NCBI GenBank assembly: GCA_036768475.1
Contig: DAIPMW010000002.1
Span: forward strand, 1-64,000
Length of the DNA: 64,000 nucleotides
Source of the DNA: JAEUMD01 sp036768475
Lineage (GTDB): Bacteria; Pseudomonadota; Alphaproteobacteria; Rhizobiales; Hyphomicrobiaceae
Direction: 5' to 3'
The position numbers and the translations under genes are program-made. Shown here piece by piece: positions 9,178 to 18,277 of the stretch. Each line of letters begins with the position of its first letter. The stretch's first letter is position 1. The notes beneath the pieces were generated by a model. The model saw only the letters and a program-made list of their open reading frames with translations, did not search any database and was not told where the DNA came from.

Positions 9178-10023
9178 ACGCCCCCCTCTCTAGAACATGG
9201 TCTGCGATCAGGGTCATCGACGATGCGCAATTTTCGAACGCGCCCGATCGCGTACTAACTGGCCCAATGGCGATAGGCCTTGGCTCGCCACCCCCGTGAC
9301 GGGCCGCATGACATCAACACGCCGCGTCCGCCGAGGCGGACGGGCCACTGGAACGCCAGGCGACTGAAACTGATTTCCCGTGGACAATCAGGGAGAGAAT
9401 TGCGCGCAGAATAAAGCACGCACAGATAGAAAATAACACGCTTCAGTCGTATTAACCGATTCCTGAGCGCAATGTAAGGTGGTTGAGATGCGGGTCGCAC
9501 CGGTTTAGGGTCGTATGATGCTTGGCAAATTTGTGCGTCCCAAGGGGAAGTGGCGCAGGCCGGCAACGGGTCATTCGGCGCGCTGCCCATCAAGGTATTA
9601 ATAATGCGGCGCTTTTGCCGGGATAGCCGTCCTCGGCGGAACTGCCGTCCCTGCTCGCGCCATACGTCCGTAGCCGGATGGGTGCCGCCTGCACGAATAC
9701 GGCTGTGTGCACTGCACGTAGGTCCTTTTATCACCGTTGCAAATTTGCCCGGCTTGTCCTCTGCGAACCCCAAATCGTTTGACAATCAAGATGATTCCCC
9801 ACCTTCTGAGGTCGGAGTCCGGCCCAGGCGCAATGCGCGCGACACGACCACTGTCGCATTGCACCAAGGCGTTGGATCGTGTTGGCATCGCGCAAATGTG
9901 GGCGGTCCACGCGGCGCGATCGTGCTGGACGGCTGCGTAACGAACCGCGTTTGGCAACTGGGTGTACCGAACGCATCGAAATTTACAGTCATTTCAATGG
10001 AAAAAGGAGCTGCGGCGCTGGTG
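9178..10023. other. About 850 bp between autotransporter and asparaginase genes
   Basis: Open frames exist on both strands but none resembles a known protein or has a good start. One perfect 8-bp inverted repeat with a 2-base loop lies at 9325-9342 (CGTCCGCC-GA-GGCGGACG). The segment around 9400-9480 is AT-richer than its surroundings and could carry the autotransporter's promoter. AAGGAG at 10004-10009 serves the asparaginase start. Confidence 0.4.
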
Positions 10024-11052
10024 ATGAGCAACCCAGTTCTGATCGAGGTGACACGTGGCCCCCTGGTTGAGAGTTTCCATAGGGGCGCCCTCGTTGTCTC
10101 CACTCCGGACGGCATGCCAGTGGTGGCCGTGGGTGACGTCGCACGCCCGGTCTTTCCCCGCTCCGCCATAAAGGCAATGCAGTGCCTGCCGCTGATCGAG
10201 ACGGGCGCTGCCGACTATTATGGCTACAGCGATGCGGAAATTGCCCTGGCCTGCGCGTCGCACACCGGCACGCCCCGCCATGCGGAGCTTGCGGCGAAGA
10301 TGCTGGCCGAAGCGGGCCTCAGCGAGCCAGCGCTCGGCTGCGGCGCGCACATGCCGCTCGGCTCTTCGGCTCAGAAAGCGCTGATCCGCTCGGGTCGTGA
10401 GCCCTCCCAACTGCACAACAACTGCTCGGGAAAACACGCAGGCATGCTGGCGACGGCCAGGCACCTGGGCGAGCCCATCGAGGGCTATTGGAAGCCGGAC
10501 CATCCCGTGCAGCAGCGTGTGCATTCCATCTTGTGCGAGTTGACGGGACTGGCGCTCAACCGCGACGTGATGGGCTTCGACGGCTGCTCGCTTCCCAACT
10601 GGGCGATGCCGCTAGGCACGATGGCGCGCCTTTTTGCACGTTTCGTCACAAAGACGGGCATGGGGCCGGATCGCCGCCGCGCAGTGGACCGCGTTCTGTC
10701 GTCGTGTTGGGCCGAGCCGGAGCTCGTCGCCGGTCCGGGACGCGCCGACACGGTCGTCATGCGCAAGCTGCCCGGCCGTATCTTCATGAAGACTGGTGCG
10801 GAAGGTGTCTATGCGGGCGGCTTCCCCGAACTGGGGCTGGGCTTTGCATTGAAGATCGATGACGGCACGACGCGCGCGTCCGCTGGCGCAGTCGTTGCCC
10901 TGATAGAGCGGGTTATTCCCGAGGCCCAGGGGTTGATGGAGCGCCGCACGATCAAGACATGGCGCGGCATGGAAGCAGGCACGATCCGCGCAGCCGCACC
11001 GCTGGAGCGCGTGCTTGATGAATTGCAGGCCGCCGTGAAAGTCATGGTTTGA
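10024..11052 (+). CDS. L-asparaginase, Rhizobium etli (ReAV) type
   Basis: The protein is about 342 residues from the chosen ATG and matches the asparaginase II family (PF06089), a fold unrelated to E. coli AnsA/AnsB. Residues equivalent to the ReAV active site are present: Ser47 and Lys50 (SAIK), Cys134 and Lys137 (NNCSGKHAG), Cys188 (FDGCSLPNW) and Lys256 (MKTGAEG). It hydrolyses asparagine to aspartate and ammonia in the cytoplasm. The start at 10024 (MSNPVLIEV) is chosen by similarity to family N-termini; the frame is open further upstream, with an ATG at 9997 and a GTG at 10021. It converges on a pyroglutamyl peptidase gene. Confidence 0.9.
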   Translation: MSNPVLIEVTRGPLVESFHRGALVVSTPDGMPVVAVGDVARPVFPRSAIKAMQCLPLIETGAADYYGYSDAEIALACASHTGTPRHAELAAKMLAEAGLSEPALGCGAHMPLGSSAQKALIRSGREPSQLHNNCSGKHAGMLATARHLGEPIEGYWKPDHPVQQRVHSILCELTGLALNRDVMGFDGCSLPNWAMPLGTMARLFARFVTKTGMGPDRRRAVDRVLSSCWAEPELVAGPGRADTVVMRKLPGRIFMKTGAEGVYAGGFPELGLGFALKIDDGTTRASAGAVVALIERVIPEAQGLMERRTIKTWRGMEAGTIRAAAPLERVLDELQAAVKVMV

Positions 11053-11108
11053 CCAGGCGCAACGAGGCGCGGCGCGAGGGATCGACCGCGCGCACGACGC
11101 CGTCCGCA

Positions 11109-11807
11109 TCAACCGAGTCGCGGACTGTCGATGGTAGAAACCGTCCCGCGCAGCGCCGCGAGCTCGTCCAAAGCGCATTGCAGAATGGCGATCCCTCCGG
11201 CGACCGCCGCATCGACCGATATCGGGGCTGGTGAAGCTGCCGCGGCTGCCGAACTTTCCGCGTCCGCCAGCGCCGACGGGAGGTGAACAAAACCGGATAG
11301 CGCAATGGGGCGCGCCGCTAAGGCACGTGAGATGCTCTCGTAGAGGATGGCATTGCACAGGTACGCTCCCGCATCCGCCGACATACAACACGGAATGCGC
11401 AGAGCCTGAAGCCGCCGCATAATCGCTTCCAAGGGGAGGGAGGCCGCCTGCTCGTTCGCGCCGCCCTCGACGCGTTCGACACGCGCAGGCAAGGCACCAG
11501 CCGCGTCCGGGACCATGCGGCAATGGTTTCGCGCGGTCGTTTCGAGCTGCAGACCTTTCGCCTCCGAGCTGACGCCGAAATGTATTGCGATATCCGGTAG
11601 CAATTCGTCCCAAAGCTCATGCAATATTTCGGGCCCGCCAACCCATTCCGTCGGCAGTTCGCGCGCCTCGAAGCGGTGATGCGGCCAGCGTGCTTTCGCT
11701 GCATGCGACAGCCTAGTCGCAACCAGCGACGAGACGTTGAACGGCACACCCGGGAATGGGCCGAACCCGGTGATGAGAATGCACAGCGGTTGGATCGTTG
11801 TGGTCAT
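11109..11807 (-). CDS. pcp: Pyroglutamyl-peptidase I (peptidase family C15)
   Basis: This 232-residue protein opens with the family motif ITGFGPFPGVPFN. The catalytic residues are Cys151 (GAYLCNAILY), His175 (FVHLPSAL) and probably Glu89 (LETTARN). The enzyme removes N-terminal pyroglutamate from peptides in the cytoplasm, recycling amino acids. The C-terminal quarter has an Ala-rich insertion near residues 180-200. The length is slightly above the usual 210-220. Family B repeat DNA begins 8 bases upstream of its start codon, so the repeat probably overlaps the promoter or 5' untranslated region. The convergent neighbour is an asparaginase, so both ends of this pair serve amide or peptide nitrogen recycling, but they are not co-transcribed. 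Confidence 0.9.
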   Translation of the reverse strand: MTTTIQPLCILITGFGPFPGVPFNVSSLVATRLSHAAKARWPHHRFEARELPTEWVGGPEILHELWDELLPDIAIHFGVSSEAKGLQLETTARNHCRMVPDAAGALPARVERVEGGANEQAASLPLEAIMRRLQALRIPCCMSADAGAYLCNAILYESISRALAARPIALSGFVHLPSALADAESSAAAAASPAPISVDAAVAGGIAILQCALDELAALRGTVSTIDSPRLG

Positions 11808-11814
11808 GTTCGCC

Positions 11815-11930
11815 TAGAGCAGGTCAGGTTTTGATTGAATCGCCTCAGGCTGTTGTCGTTTGCTCTATCTCTTTGTTTGAGAGCCTCAATAACGGCCTAG
11901 ATGGAAACAGTCGTGTTTCCATCTCAGCCG
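11815..11930 (-). repeat. Dispersed intergenic repeat family B, copy 1
   Basis: On the minus strand this copy aligns with 37989-38096. Shared blocks are GGCTGAGATGGAA, AACAAAGAGATAGAGC or a close variant, and TTCAATCAAA followed by CCTGACCTGCTC. This copy has an extra hairpin (10-bp arms 11899-11908 and 11915-11924) that the other copy lacks. It sits directly upstream of pcp. Confidence 0.75.
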
Positions 11931-11973
11931 CGCGGTATCGATCCGTTCATGCCGCGCGTGTGGCACCGCTTCC

Positions 11974-12987
11974 TCAGGCGGTGCCGAGCCCCATCAGCTC
12001 CAGGATGCGGTCGACAGCCAGAGTCGGCAAGAGCCGGCCCTCCCGCACGTCCGCTTCAAGTCCCGGAAGCGAGGAGGCGACGCGCGAATTGGAACGCAGC
12101 GCCTGCATCAGTCTGTCCTCGAGCATGTCGTACATCCACGACAACGCCTGTGCGCGCCGCCGCGCGGCAAACTCCCCCGTAGCGCTCATCTTGGCGCGAT
12201 GTTCCTCGATCTTCGCCCACAGCATCTCGAGGCCGATGTTGGTGCGGCCGGAGATCGTCACGACCGGTGGCACCCAGGTTGCCGAGTGCGGTGCCAGGAT
12301 CGACAATGCGGAGCGGTACTCCGCTGCCGCAGCCTCGGCGCGCCTGACGTTGTCGCCGTCCGCCTTGTTGATGGCGATCATGTCGGCAATCTCGATGATA
12401 CCCTTCTTGATGCCCTGCAGGTCATCACCGCCGCCGGCCAGCAGCAGCACCAGGAAGAAGTCCACCATGTCGGCAACCGTCGTCTCCGACTGGCCGACGC
12501 CGACGGTCTCGACGATGACCACGTCGAAGCCGGCCGCCTCTACCATCGCCATGGTTTCGCGCGTCTTGCGCGCCACGCCGCCCAGGGTGCCCGAAGTCGG
12601 CGACGGCCGGATGAAGGCGCCGGCAGACTGTGCAAGCCGCATCATGCGTGTCTTGTCGCCGAGGATCGATCCCCCCGTCCGCTTCGACGTCGGATCGACC
12701 GCCAGGACCGCCACCTTCTTGCCCGCCGCGATAAGGTTGATCCCCAACTGGTCGATCGTCGTGGATTTGCCGACGCCCGGCACGCCGGTGATGCCGAGCC
12801 GTATGGCGTGTCCCGTCGCGGGCAGAAGCTCCTGAAGCACGGCCTGCGACAAGGCGCGATGCTCCGGCTTCGTGCTTTCCACCAACGTAATGGCGCGCGC
12901 CAGAATCGAGCGGTCGCCAGACGTCACGCCCTTCACGTAGTCTGCAACGGTGAGGCCGGCGCGTGGCTTCGCGCGGTTCGACATCAT
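11974..12987 (-). CDS. meaB: MeaB/ArgK GTPase chaperone of methylmalonyl-CoA mutase
   Basis: This 337-residue G3E-family P-loop GTPase has Walker A GVPGVGKST (about residues 68-76), the AVDPTSKRTGGSILGDKTRM segment, ETVGVGQSE and the NKADGDN base-recognition motif. MeaB guards loading and repair of adenosylcobalamin in methylmalonyl-CoA mutase, or in a related mutase, during propionate, ethylmalonyl-CoA or branched-chain metabolism in the cytoplasm. Its mutase partner is not in the window. Two consecutive ATG codons begin the frame, with GGAG upstream. It could serve another acyl-CoA mutase. No cobalamin riboswitch was recognised upstream. Confidence 0.95.
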   Translation of the reverse strand: MMSNRAKPRAGLTVADYVKGVTSGDRSILARAITLVESTKPEHRALSQAVLQELLPATGHAIRLGITGVPGVGKSTTIDQLGINLIAAGKKVAVLAVDPTSKRTGGSILGDKTRMMRLAQSAGAFIRPSPTSGTLGGVARKTRETMAMVEAAGFDVVIVETVGVGQSETTVADMVDFFLVLLLAGGGDDLQGIKKGIIEIADMIAINKADGDNVRRAEAAAAEYRSALSILAPHSATWVPPVVTISGRTNIGLEMLWAKIEEHRAKMSATGEFAARRRAQALSWMYDMLEDRLMQALRSNSRVASSLPGLEADVREGRLLPTLAVDRILELMGLGTA

Positions 12988-13315
12988 GGTGTGCCATCTC
13001 CTGATCTGGAGCAGTGGACGTTCGCCCTGCCCATGGTCGCCGCCGTGATGTCACAGAAGCGCCAAGCCGTCCAGTTAGCGGTCTTACAACATCCGCAAGG
13101 GCGGGCTTGCCCGCGCTGGGACTCTGTGGAAAGGTTCTGCCGCGTTCGCGTTTGCGGGGGGCTGGTTGACAAGGCGAGCATTTTTTCGGCCGGGCAAATT
13201 ATGGCGGACCAGGATGCGGCGCTGTTCGGATCAGGACCCCTCTCGGAGTGGGTCGGGTCATGTCACGGCGTGATCTCGTGCGGTGAAGCAGCAGGCTTGT
13301 TGAGGGGCACCCAGA
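12988..13315. other. 328-bp intergenic region between divergent genes
   Basis: This region should hold promoters for meaB (leftwards) and the DUF900 gene (rightwards). A GCGGGC-TT-GCCCGC inverted repeat lies near 13098-13111. A TTGACA occurs near 13166, but no -10 sits at a good distance. GAGGGG precedes the right-hand ATG. I see no gene. Confidence 0.4.
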
Positions 13316-15115
13316 ATGCTTGATCTCCACCCGGCCGTCCTGAGCGCGTTTGTCGGTCTGCTTGGTATCGTCCTGCTGGTGTTCGCCTGGCGGTCGGTCT
13401 CGTCATTGCCCGGTCTCGCGCGATGGAGCTTGCGGCTGGTGCTGGCGGCGATCATCGTCGTTCCTTTCGCGCTGCTCGTTCTGACACCGCGTTACGAGAT
13501 GGCGCGCGCGCCCGAGGATGCTCAGGTGGCGCCAAGAATGGACATGGATGGCGAAACATCCACACCCGCTACGACATCTGCGAAAAAGCGGGCCTATAAG
13601 CGCATGGAGGAACGGGCGCCGGACGGTGGCTCCGCTCCGGAGGCTGCGGCGCCGGAATTCGCCGAGCGGCCCCGTCCCCCTTCACATGAAGAGATGGCCG
13701 CTCAGGAGCCGGCACCGCCGCCGCCAGAGGCGGTTCCAACCACGCCGCCGGAGGCAGCTCCCCCGCCAGCGCCGGAGGCGGTTCCTGATATCGCCGCACC
13801 TGGATCGCCCGATTCTATGCCCGGTCTTGGCTGGTCAGGCACTGGCGGCGGCGGAGGCGGTGGCACCGGCGCGGGCAGAATCGGCACCAATGGCGCGGGC
13901 TCCGGTCCGGACGCGCCGGAAGCCGCGAATGGACACAAATCCGGCCCGCCGCAACCGCCCGCCGCAGCCAACGGCGATACCCAAAAGGATGCTGCGCGCG
14001 GTGCTGAGCCCTCGCCCGTCGAGTCTGAGCGCAACGCCGAGGCTGCTCCGCCCGCCGCCGCTGCAGGTGAGGAAAAGGAGGATTGGACGGTCGTGCCGGT
14101 CTACTACGGCACCGACCGGACGCGTGTTCCCAACGACAAGCGCATCGAATACGGCTCAGATCGCGGCCGCCACCTGGAGCTTGGTCGCGCCATGGTCTCT
14201 GTGCCAAAGGCGCATGAAGTACCGCAGGTCGAGCGCCCCTGGGCGATCACCATCCCTTACTTCAACTACAAGCTCTACGAGCAGGCGGAAGATCCAAAGC
14301 AGCACTTCGTCATCCAGGAGATCCGCTCCATGCCGGAGGCCGACCTCTTGGCGCTCGTCAAAGAGCGGCTGGAGAAATCGGCGCGCTTCAAGGACCACGC
14401 CTTCGTCTTCGTCCACGGCTACAACACGTCGTTCGACTATGCCGTTTATCGCGCCGCGCAGATTGCCTATGACATCAAATTCGACGGCGCACCGTTCGTC
14501 TATTCGTGGCCGTCGGGCGGCGGCATTGCAAGCTACACCTACGATCGCGAAAGCTCCGCCCAGGCCGAGCCGTACTTCACCGACTTCTTGAAGATGGTGA
14601 CGCAGAAGTCCGGAGCCAAGCACGTCAGCGTCATCGCCCATTCGATGGGCAACCAGCTGCTGCTGCGCGTGCTGCAGGATTTGCAGCGCACCCGGCCCGC
14701 GGGGGTCGAGATCAGTCAGATCATTTTTGCCGCGCCCGACGTCGACCGCGACTCCTTTGAATCGATCGCGAGCGGACTCAAGGATTTCGCTTCTGGGGGC
14801 ATCACGCTATATGCCGCATCCAACGATCGCGCGCTGAGCGTTTCGAAGCGTTTTTACGGTGGAGTGCCGCGTGCCGGCGACGTTCCCACGGGCGGGCCGC
14901 TCATCGTACCTGGTATCGACACGATCGACGCTACGGCGGTCTCTATGGACAGCCTCGGTCTGCATCATTCGGGCTACGCGGAAAGCAACGCACTGCTGCA
15001 GGATATAGGATTGCTGATCCAGACTGGCGAGCGCCCACCCGGCAAGCGCGTGCCGATCCTTCAGCAGGTCAACACCGCAAAGGGTGACTACTGGCGTTAT
15101 CCGAGCTCTCCTTGA
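13316..15115 (+). CDS. Membrane-anchored alpha/beta hydrolase (DUF900)
   Basis: This 599-residue protein has two N-terminal hydrophobic segments (about residues 5-24 and 38-60). Then come about 200 residues rich in Pro, Ala, Glu and Gly, and finally a DUF900 alpha/beta-hydrolase domain from about residue 260. The domain shows YYGTDRTR, the oxyanion region FVHGYNTSF (about 362) and the nucleophile elbow AHSMGN (serine about 442). DUF900 proteins are putative serine esterases or lipases of mostly unknown substrate. The proline-rich linker suggests that the catalytic domain is held away from the inner membrane, probably in the periplasm. The next two genes also encode exported proteins but are separated by gaps of more than 100 bp. 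Confidence 0.85.
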   Translation: MLDLHPAVLSAFVGLLGIVLLVFAWRSVSSLPGLARWSLRLVLAAIIVVPFALLVLTPRYEMARAPEDAQVAPRMDMDGETSTPATTSAKKRAYKRMEERAPDGGSAPEAAAPEFAERPRPPSHEEMAAQEPAPPPPEAVPTTPPEAAPPPAPEAVPDIAAPGSPDSMPGLGWSGTGGGGGGGTGAGRIGTNGAGSGPDAPEAANGHKSGPPQPPAAANGDTQKDAARGAEPSPVESERNAEAAPPAAAAGEEKEDWTVVPVYYGTDRTRVPNDKRIEYGSDRGRHLELGRAMVSVPKAHEVPQVERPWAITIPYFNYKLYEQAEDPKQHFVIQEIRSMPEADLLALVKERLEKSARFKDHAFVFVHGYNTSFDYAVYRAAQIAYDIKFDGAPFVYSWPSGGGIASYTYDRESSAQAEPYFTDFLKMVTQKSGAKHVSVIAHSMGNQLLLRVLQDLQRTRPAGVEISQIIFAAPDVDRDSFESIASGLKDFASGGITLYAASNDRALSVSKRFYGGVPRAGDVPTGGPLIVPGIDTIDATAVSMDSLGLHHSGYAESNALLQDIGLLIQTGERPPGKRVPILQQVNTAKGDYWRYPSSP

Positions 15116-15247
15116 AACGCTACACTCGTCACGTCTGGCGACGAGGAGTGCCGCGCGGCGCAACGGCCGATGAGGTTAATCAGTCGTTAACGTCCGTCCC
15201 ATAACGTTACGCTCCATGAGTGCGTGCGTTCTTGGGGATTTCTCGTC

Positions 15248-15814
15248 ATGCCTGCCCGCTGCAAGACGTCCTGCGCGCTATCGCGCCTTCCTGCTGTGCA
15301 CTCTGAGAACATGCTTGCCGCGCTCGGCGCTGTCATTGCCGCCTCGCTCTTGGTTGTTCCCCCGCTGATGGCCGACGAAAGCTATGTCTGTGACGATGGG
15401 CGTGTCGTTACAGTGCGTTTTGGCGAGCTCGAGAAGCTGGCACGCACTGATCCGTGCATCGCCAGATACCTTTCGCGCAGGTCAGGTCCCCTTGCGGCAC
15501 AGCCGGCTGCCGCGGAGGCGGCGATCGAGGTTGATATTCCATTGCCCGGGCGCAGGCCCGCCGTCACAACCGCATCCGCTGGCGCCGATGTCGCACCGCG
15601 CCATGCCGAAACCGAGGTCATCGTGCATTACGAAGCCCCGCCCGCCGGCGAGGCCGCCGTGCTGAAGGCGCGTGTCGAGCAGATCGCCTTCCGTCGCGCA
15701 TCGCACCACTTCTATTCCAACGAGCAGTTATCCGCGAGACCGGTCGATTTCCGGAACGTCCCCATCATCAATGCGGCACCCGGCGAGCCTGACACCTTCC
15801 ATCACACGCGCTGA
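15248..15814 (+). CDS. Secreted hypothetical protein
   Basis: I do not recognise this protein, which is about 188 residues. It has a long N-terminal region followed by a hydrophobic signal (AALGAVIAASLLVVPPLMA), so cleavage after MADE-like residues is likely. The mature part begins with ESYVCDDGR, a short Cys-containing motif, and continues with Ala/Pro-rich sequence containing IPLPGRRPAV. The start is uncertain: an ATG at 15248 has GGGGA about 10 bases upstream, an ATG at 15311 would give a conventional signal peptide, and a GTG at 15224 is also in frame. It is probably periplasmic. Neighbours on both sides are also exported proteins of unknown role. Confidence 0.65.
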   Translation: MPARCKTSCALSRLPAVHSENMLAALGAVIAASLLVVPPLMADESYVCDDGRVVTVRFGELEKLARTDPCIARYLSRRSGPLAAQPAAAEAAIEVDIPLPGRRPAVTTASAGADVAPRHAETEVIVHYEAPPAGEAAVLKARVEQIAFRRASHHFYSNEQLSARPVDFRNVPIINAAPGEPDTFHHTR

Positions 15815-15951
15815 AAAGCGTGTAACGCGGCACGGCGCTGCCCAACATCATCGAACTTCGGACAGACGACACGCGCTAACATCTCGTTAACCAAGAACTG
15901 GCAGTCTCGCAGTTGACCGCTCTCGGTCCCGTAATGCGTTTGTGAGGCTCC

Positions 15952-16893
15952 ATGTTGCGTCTGTCGAAATCCTCCCTGGGCCTTGTCGGCCTGGTATTTG
16001 CCGTCTCGGCGTCTGTCATGATGCTGGTTTCAGTCCCTGACGAAGCCGCTGCCAAGGGCTTACGCATCTCAAAGCACCACTCCAATCACTCTACCGAATC
16101 TCATCCAGACGCATCCAGTCACCGTGAGCATGCCGAGGACGAAGTGGCACAGGCCCCGGGCGGTGATGCCCCAAGCATCTCCATTCGACCCAAGGGTTTC
16201 CTGTCCGGCGAGGACGAGGCTGGCAAGGAGCCGGCGTCGGCGAAAGTGATCAACAACTCCGGTGAGGCACCTGTTGAGGCTGAGCGGGAAACTTCGCCGG
16301 CGATGGCCGAAGGGCCATCCGAGAGCACAGCGGATAACGCCACCCCATCGTCTGGCCCGCAGTCGCCAACCGTCAAGACTGATGCGTCTCCGGCAACCGA
16401 ACCTGTGCCGGAGACTGCTGAAAACAAATCGCCAGCCGATGGCGCTGCGCCGAACACCGCACCGAACACGGCCCAGGCAAAAAGCAAACCCGATGTCGTA
16501 AAGCAGCATCCGATTGCCGCCACCCAACCGGGCATGGATGTCGTCGTATGCGAGGCGGGATGCGTCAACACGAGCGAGACGCCGAACGCCATTTACGTGC
16601 AACCGACAACCGTACGCGCCGCAACGACCAGCGTCGCAGAGTTGCAACCGACCTCGACTGCTCCGGCTGCAGTGCAGGACGCGATGAAGGATATGATCGT
16701 TTGCCTCGGCGGCTGCTACGACACGCCGAAGGTTTATCGCTCGACACTTGCCAGCCCTGACACGGGTGCAGGCGCGTGGACAGCCACCGTCGTGCCGATG
16801 AACGCCACGTCAACTGGCACCGGTTCGGGAGCATGGATGCGTCGCATTGATGCCAGCCGCGAGACAGAACCTGCGAAGCCGCAAGGTCATTGA
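15952..16893 (+). CDS. Secreted protein with two CxxGC repeats
   Basis: I do not recognise this 313-residue protein. Residues 1-34 form a signal peptide ending in AAAKG. The middle is a low-complexity Ala/Pro/Glu/Thr-rich linker. Two short related motifs occur in the last 120 residues: VVVCEAGCVNT near 200 and MIVCLGGCYDT near 244, each a Cys-x2-Gly-Cys unit followed by Thr and a short tail with tyrosine. They could form disulfides or bind a metal, but nothing more can be said. GAGG lies 5 bases before the ATG. A strong intrinsic terminator follows at 16981. Confidence 0.65.
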   Translation: MLRLSKSSLGLVGLVFAVSASVMMLVSVPDEAAAKGLRISKHHSNHSTESHPDASSHREHAEDEVAQAPGGDAPSISIRPKGFLSGEDEAGKEPASAKVINNSGEAPVEAERETSPAMAEGPSESTADNATPSSGPQSPTVKTDASPATEPVPETAENKSPADGAAPNTAPNTAQAKSKPDVVKQHPIAATQPGMDVVVCEAGCVNTSETPNAIYVQPTTVRAATTSVAELQPTSTAPAAVQDAMKDMIVCLGGCYDTPKVYRSTLASPDTGAGAWTATVVPMNATSTGTGSGAWMRRIDASRETEPAKPQGH

Positions 16894-16980
16894 TTGGCCG
16901 TCAGCGAACCTGCCGGATTCATGATCCCGCCGGCCAAAGGTGATCGCGCAACGCTGAAATTTAACAATATCGATACTACA

Positions 16981-17016
16981 AGCGCCCGCAGCCGATGTTG
17001 CTGCCGGGCGCTTTTT
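16981..17016 (+). terminator. Rho-independent terminator after the CxxGC protein gene
   Basis: A GC-rich stem (AGCGCCCG-CAGC paired with GCTG-CCGGGCGCT, one bulge) with a short loop is followed by TTTTTC. It lies about 90 bp after the stop at 16893 and just before the end of the convergent gene at 17058. Confidence 0.8.
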
Positions 17017-17057
17017 CTTGCGGTAAGCGGTAAGGCGCAGCGACCGGTGTCGCAGGC

Positions 17058-18005
17058 TCAGCGGGTCAGCGCCAGCACATCATCGTAGGAAGAGATCTTG
17101 TGCACGCGCCCTTCTCGAATGAGGTAGCGCCACTCAAGCTTGTCGCTTCTGGCAAGGTCCTCTGGGGTTACCGCCTCCAGCTCGACGAGGTTCTGCTGCT
17201 CGAAGATGACCGCCGATTCCTTTTGCGTTGGCTCATCGAGATACTGCCAGTCCGCCGGCTCGGGCAGGCGGCTTGCCGCAACCTCGTGGAAGACCACCTC
17301 CTTGAGTGCGGAGATCGGCAGCTTGCCGGCCTTGATATACTCGACCACCGCCTCGACGAAGCCGAGCTGAACGAGGCCTGAGCAGATATAGTCGTTGGGC
17401 GGGCGCCAGTCGTTTTTGCGGTAGGCCTCGATCGTCTTCTCCTTGCCGCGCACCTGCCGTTGCACGCCGAACCAGAGGTTCTTGAAGATGCGGCCGATTG
17501 CCCAGTAGTTGTAGCTTGCCTTGATCTTGTCGAGCAGCACGCCGCGCACGCGCGACTGCTTGGCCTGATCGAACCATGGCTGCTTGAATCTCTTGATGGC
17601 GATGAACGTTGACTTGTCGGCGATGTAGTCGCTGATGTTGGTGAGGTCGACGCCGCCTGTGCCCGCCTCGATAACGAATGTGCTTGAGTATCCCTGCTCG
17701 AACTGTGGCCCGGTGAATACCATGGCCGCATGCGAGAAGGGCGACTTGGTCGCCAGCCGAATGAGGTAGGACGAAATATCCCAGTCGCGCCGTGTCAGAA
17801 CGACGTCCGCCCGCTCCAGGTATTCGCCCGCCAGGAACTCCTCGACCGGCTTGGGCCACACGTCGCGGCGCGCTTCCGCCTTCGTGTAGGTTCTCAAGGC
17901 ACGCTTGTCCGGATTGGCGCCGTCCGGTGCGACGGCCCAGGCACCGGCATTCGACAAACCCAACGCCACGACCGCGAGTACGACGCGCAGGGTGTTCGCA
18001 GTCAT
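17058..18005 (-). CDS. YiiX/YebB-like permuted NlpC/P60 hydrolase
   Basis: This 315-residue protein has an N-terminal signal peptide (to about AWA, residue 24). Its papain-like domain is circularly permuted: the histidine comes first (SPFSHAAMVF, His92), a VIEAG glutamate follows (about 113), and the cysteine comes last (NDYICSGLVQLGF, Cys208). Family members (PF05708) are amidases or thioesterases acting on peptidoglycan peptides or lipids. With a signal peptide it should act in the periplasm or at the outer membrane. It converges on a terminator on one side and on the other is followed by a separate minus-strand gene 270 bp away. The substrate is unknown. The catalytic layout supports an active enzyme. 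Confidence 0.8.
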   Translation of the reverse strand: MTANTLRVVLAVVALGLSNAGAWAVAPDGANPDKRALRTYTKAEARRDVWPKPVEEFLAGEYLERADVVLTRRDWDISSYLIRLATKSPFSHAAMVFTGPQFEQGYSSTFVIEAGTGGVDLTNISDYIADKSTFIAIKRFKQPWFDQAKQSRVRGVLLDKIKASYNYWAIGRIFKNLWFGVQRQVRGKEKTIEAYRKNDWRPPNDYICSGLVQLGFVEAVVEYIKAGKLPISALKEVVFHEVAASRLPEPADWQYLDEPTQKESAVIFEQQNLVELEAVTPEDLARSDKLEWRYLIREGRVHKISSYDDVLALTR

Positions 18006-18277
18006 GCCACTCGTCCCTCTTTACCCGTTCACTTGCACGCGTTTCCCATCTGCGCGACTACCATGCACGCGATGCGCTCTCGCCGATGCTTACCGGCGCT
18101 AACCCTTGCGCAACTGAGCAAATGCGGTCAGCGCCAGCGAAAACACGCGTGCTTTTGTCCTAGCACCATGCCCGTCCCAGGAGCAACGCGGCCCGCCCGC
18201 AACTGCCGGGCCGATTCAAATCCGCTTGACGATGCGGTGACGGGCGGAACACCTTCGTCCGCCGCCCGAATTCCATC

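Noticed and set aside
11974..13315. Cobalamin riboswitch upstream of meaB
   Set aside because: No B12-box-like conserved core was recognised in the 328-bp region.
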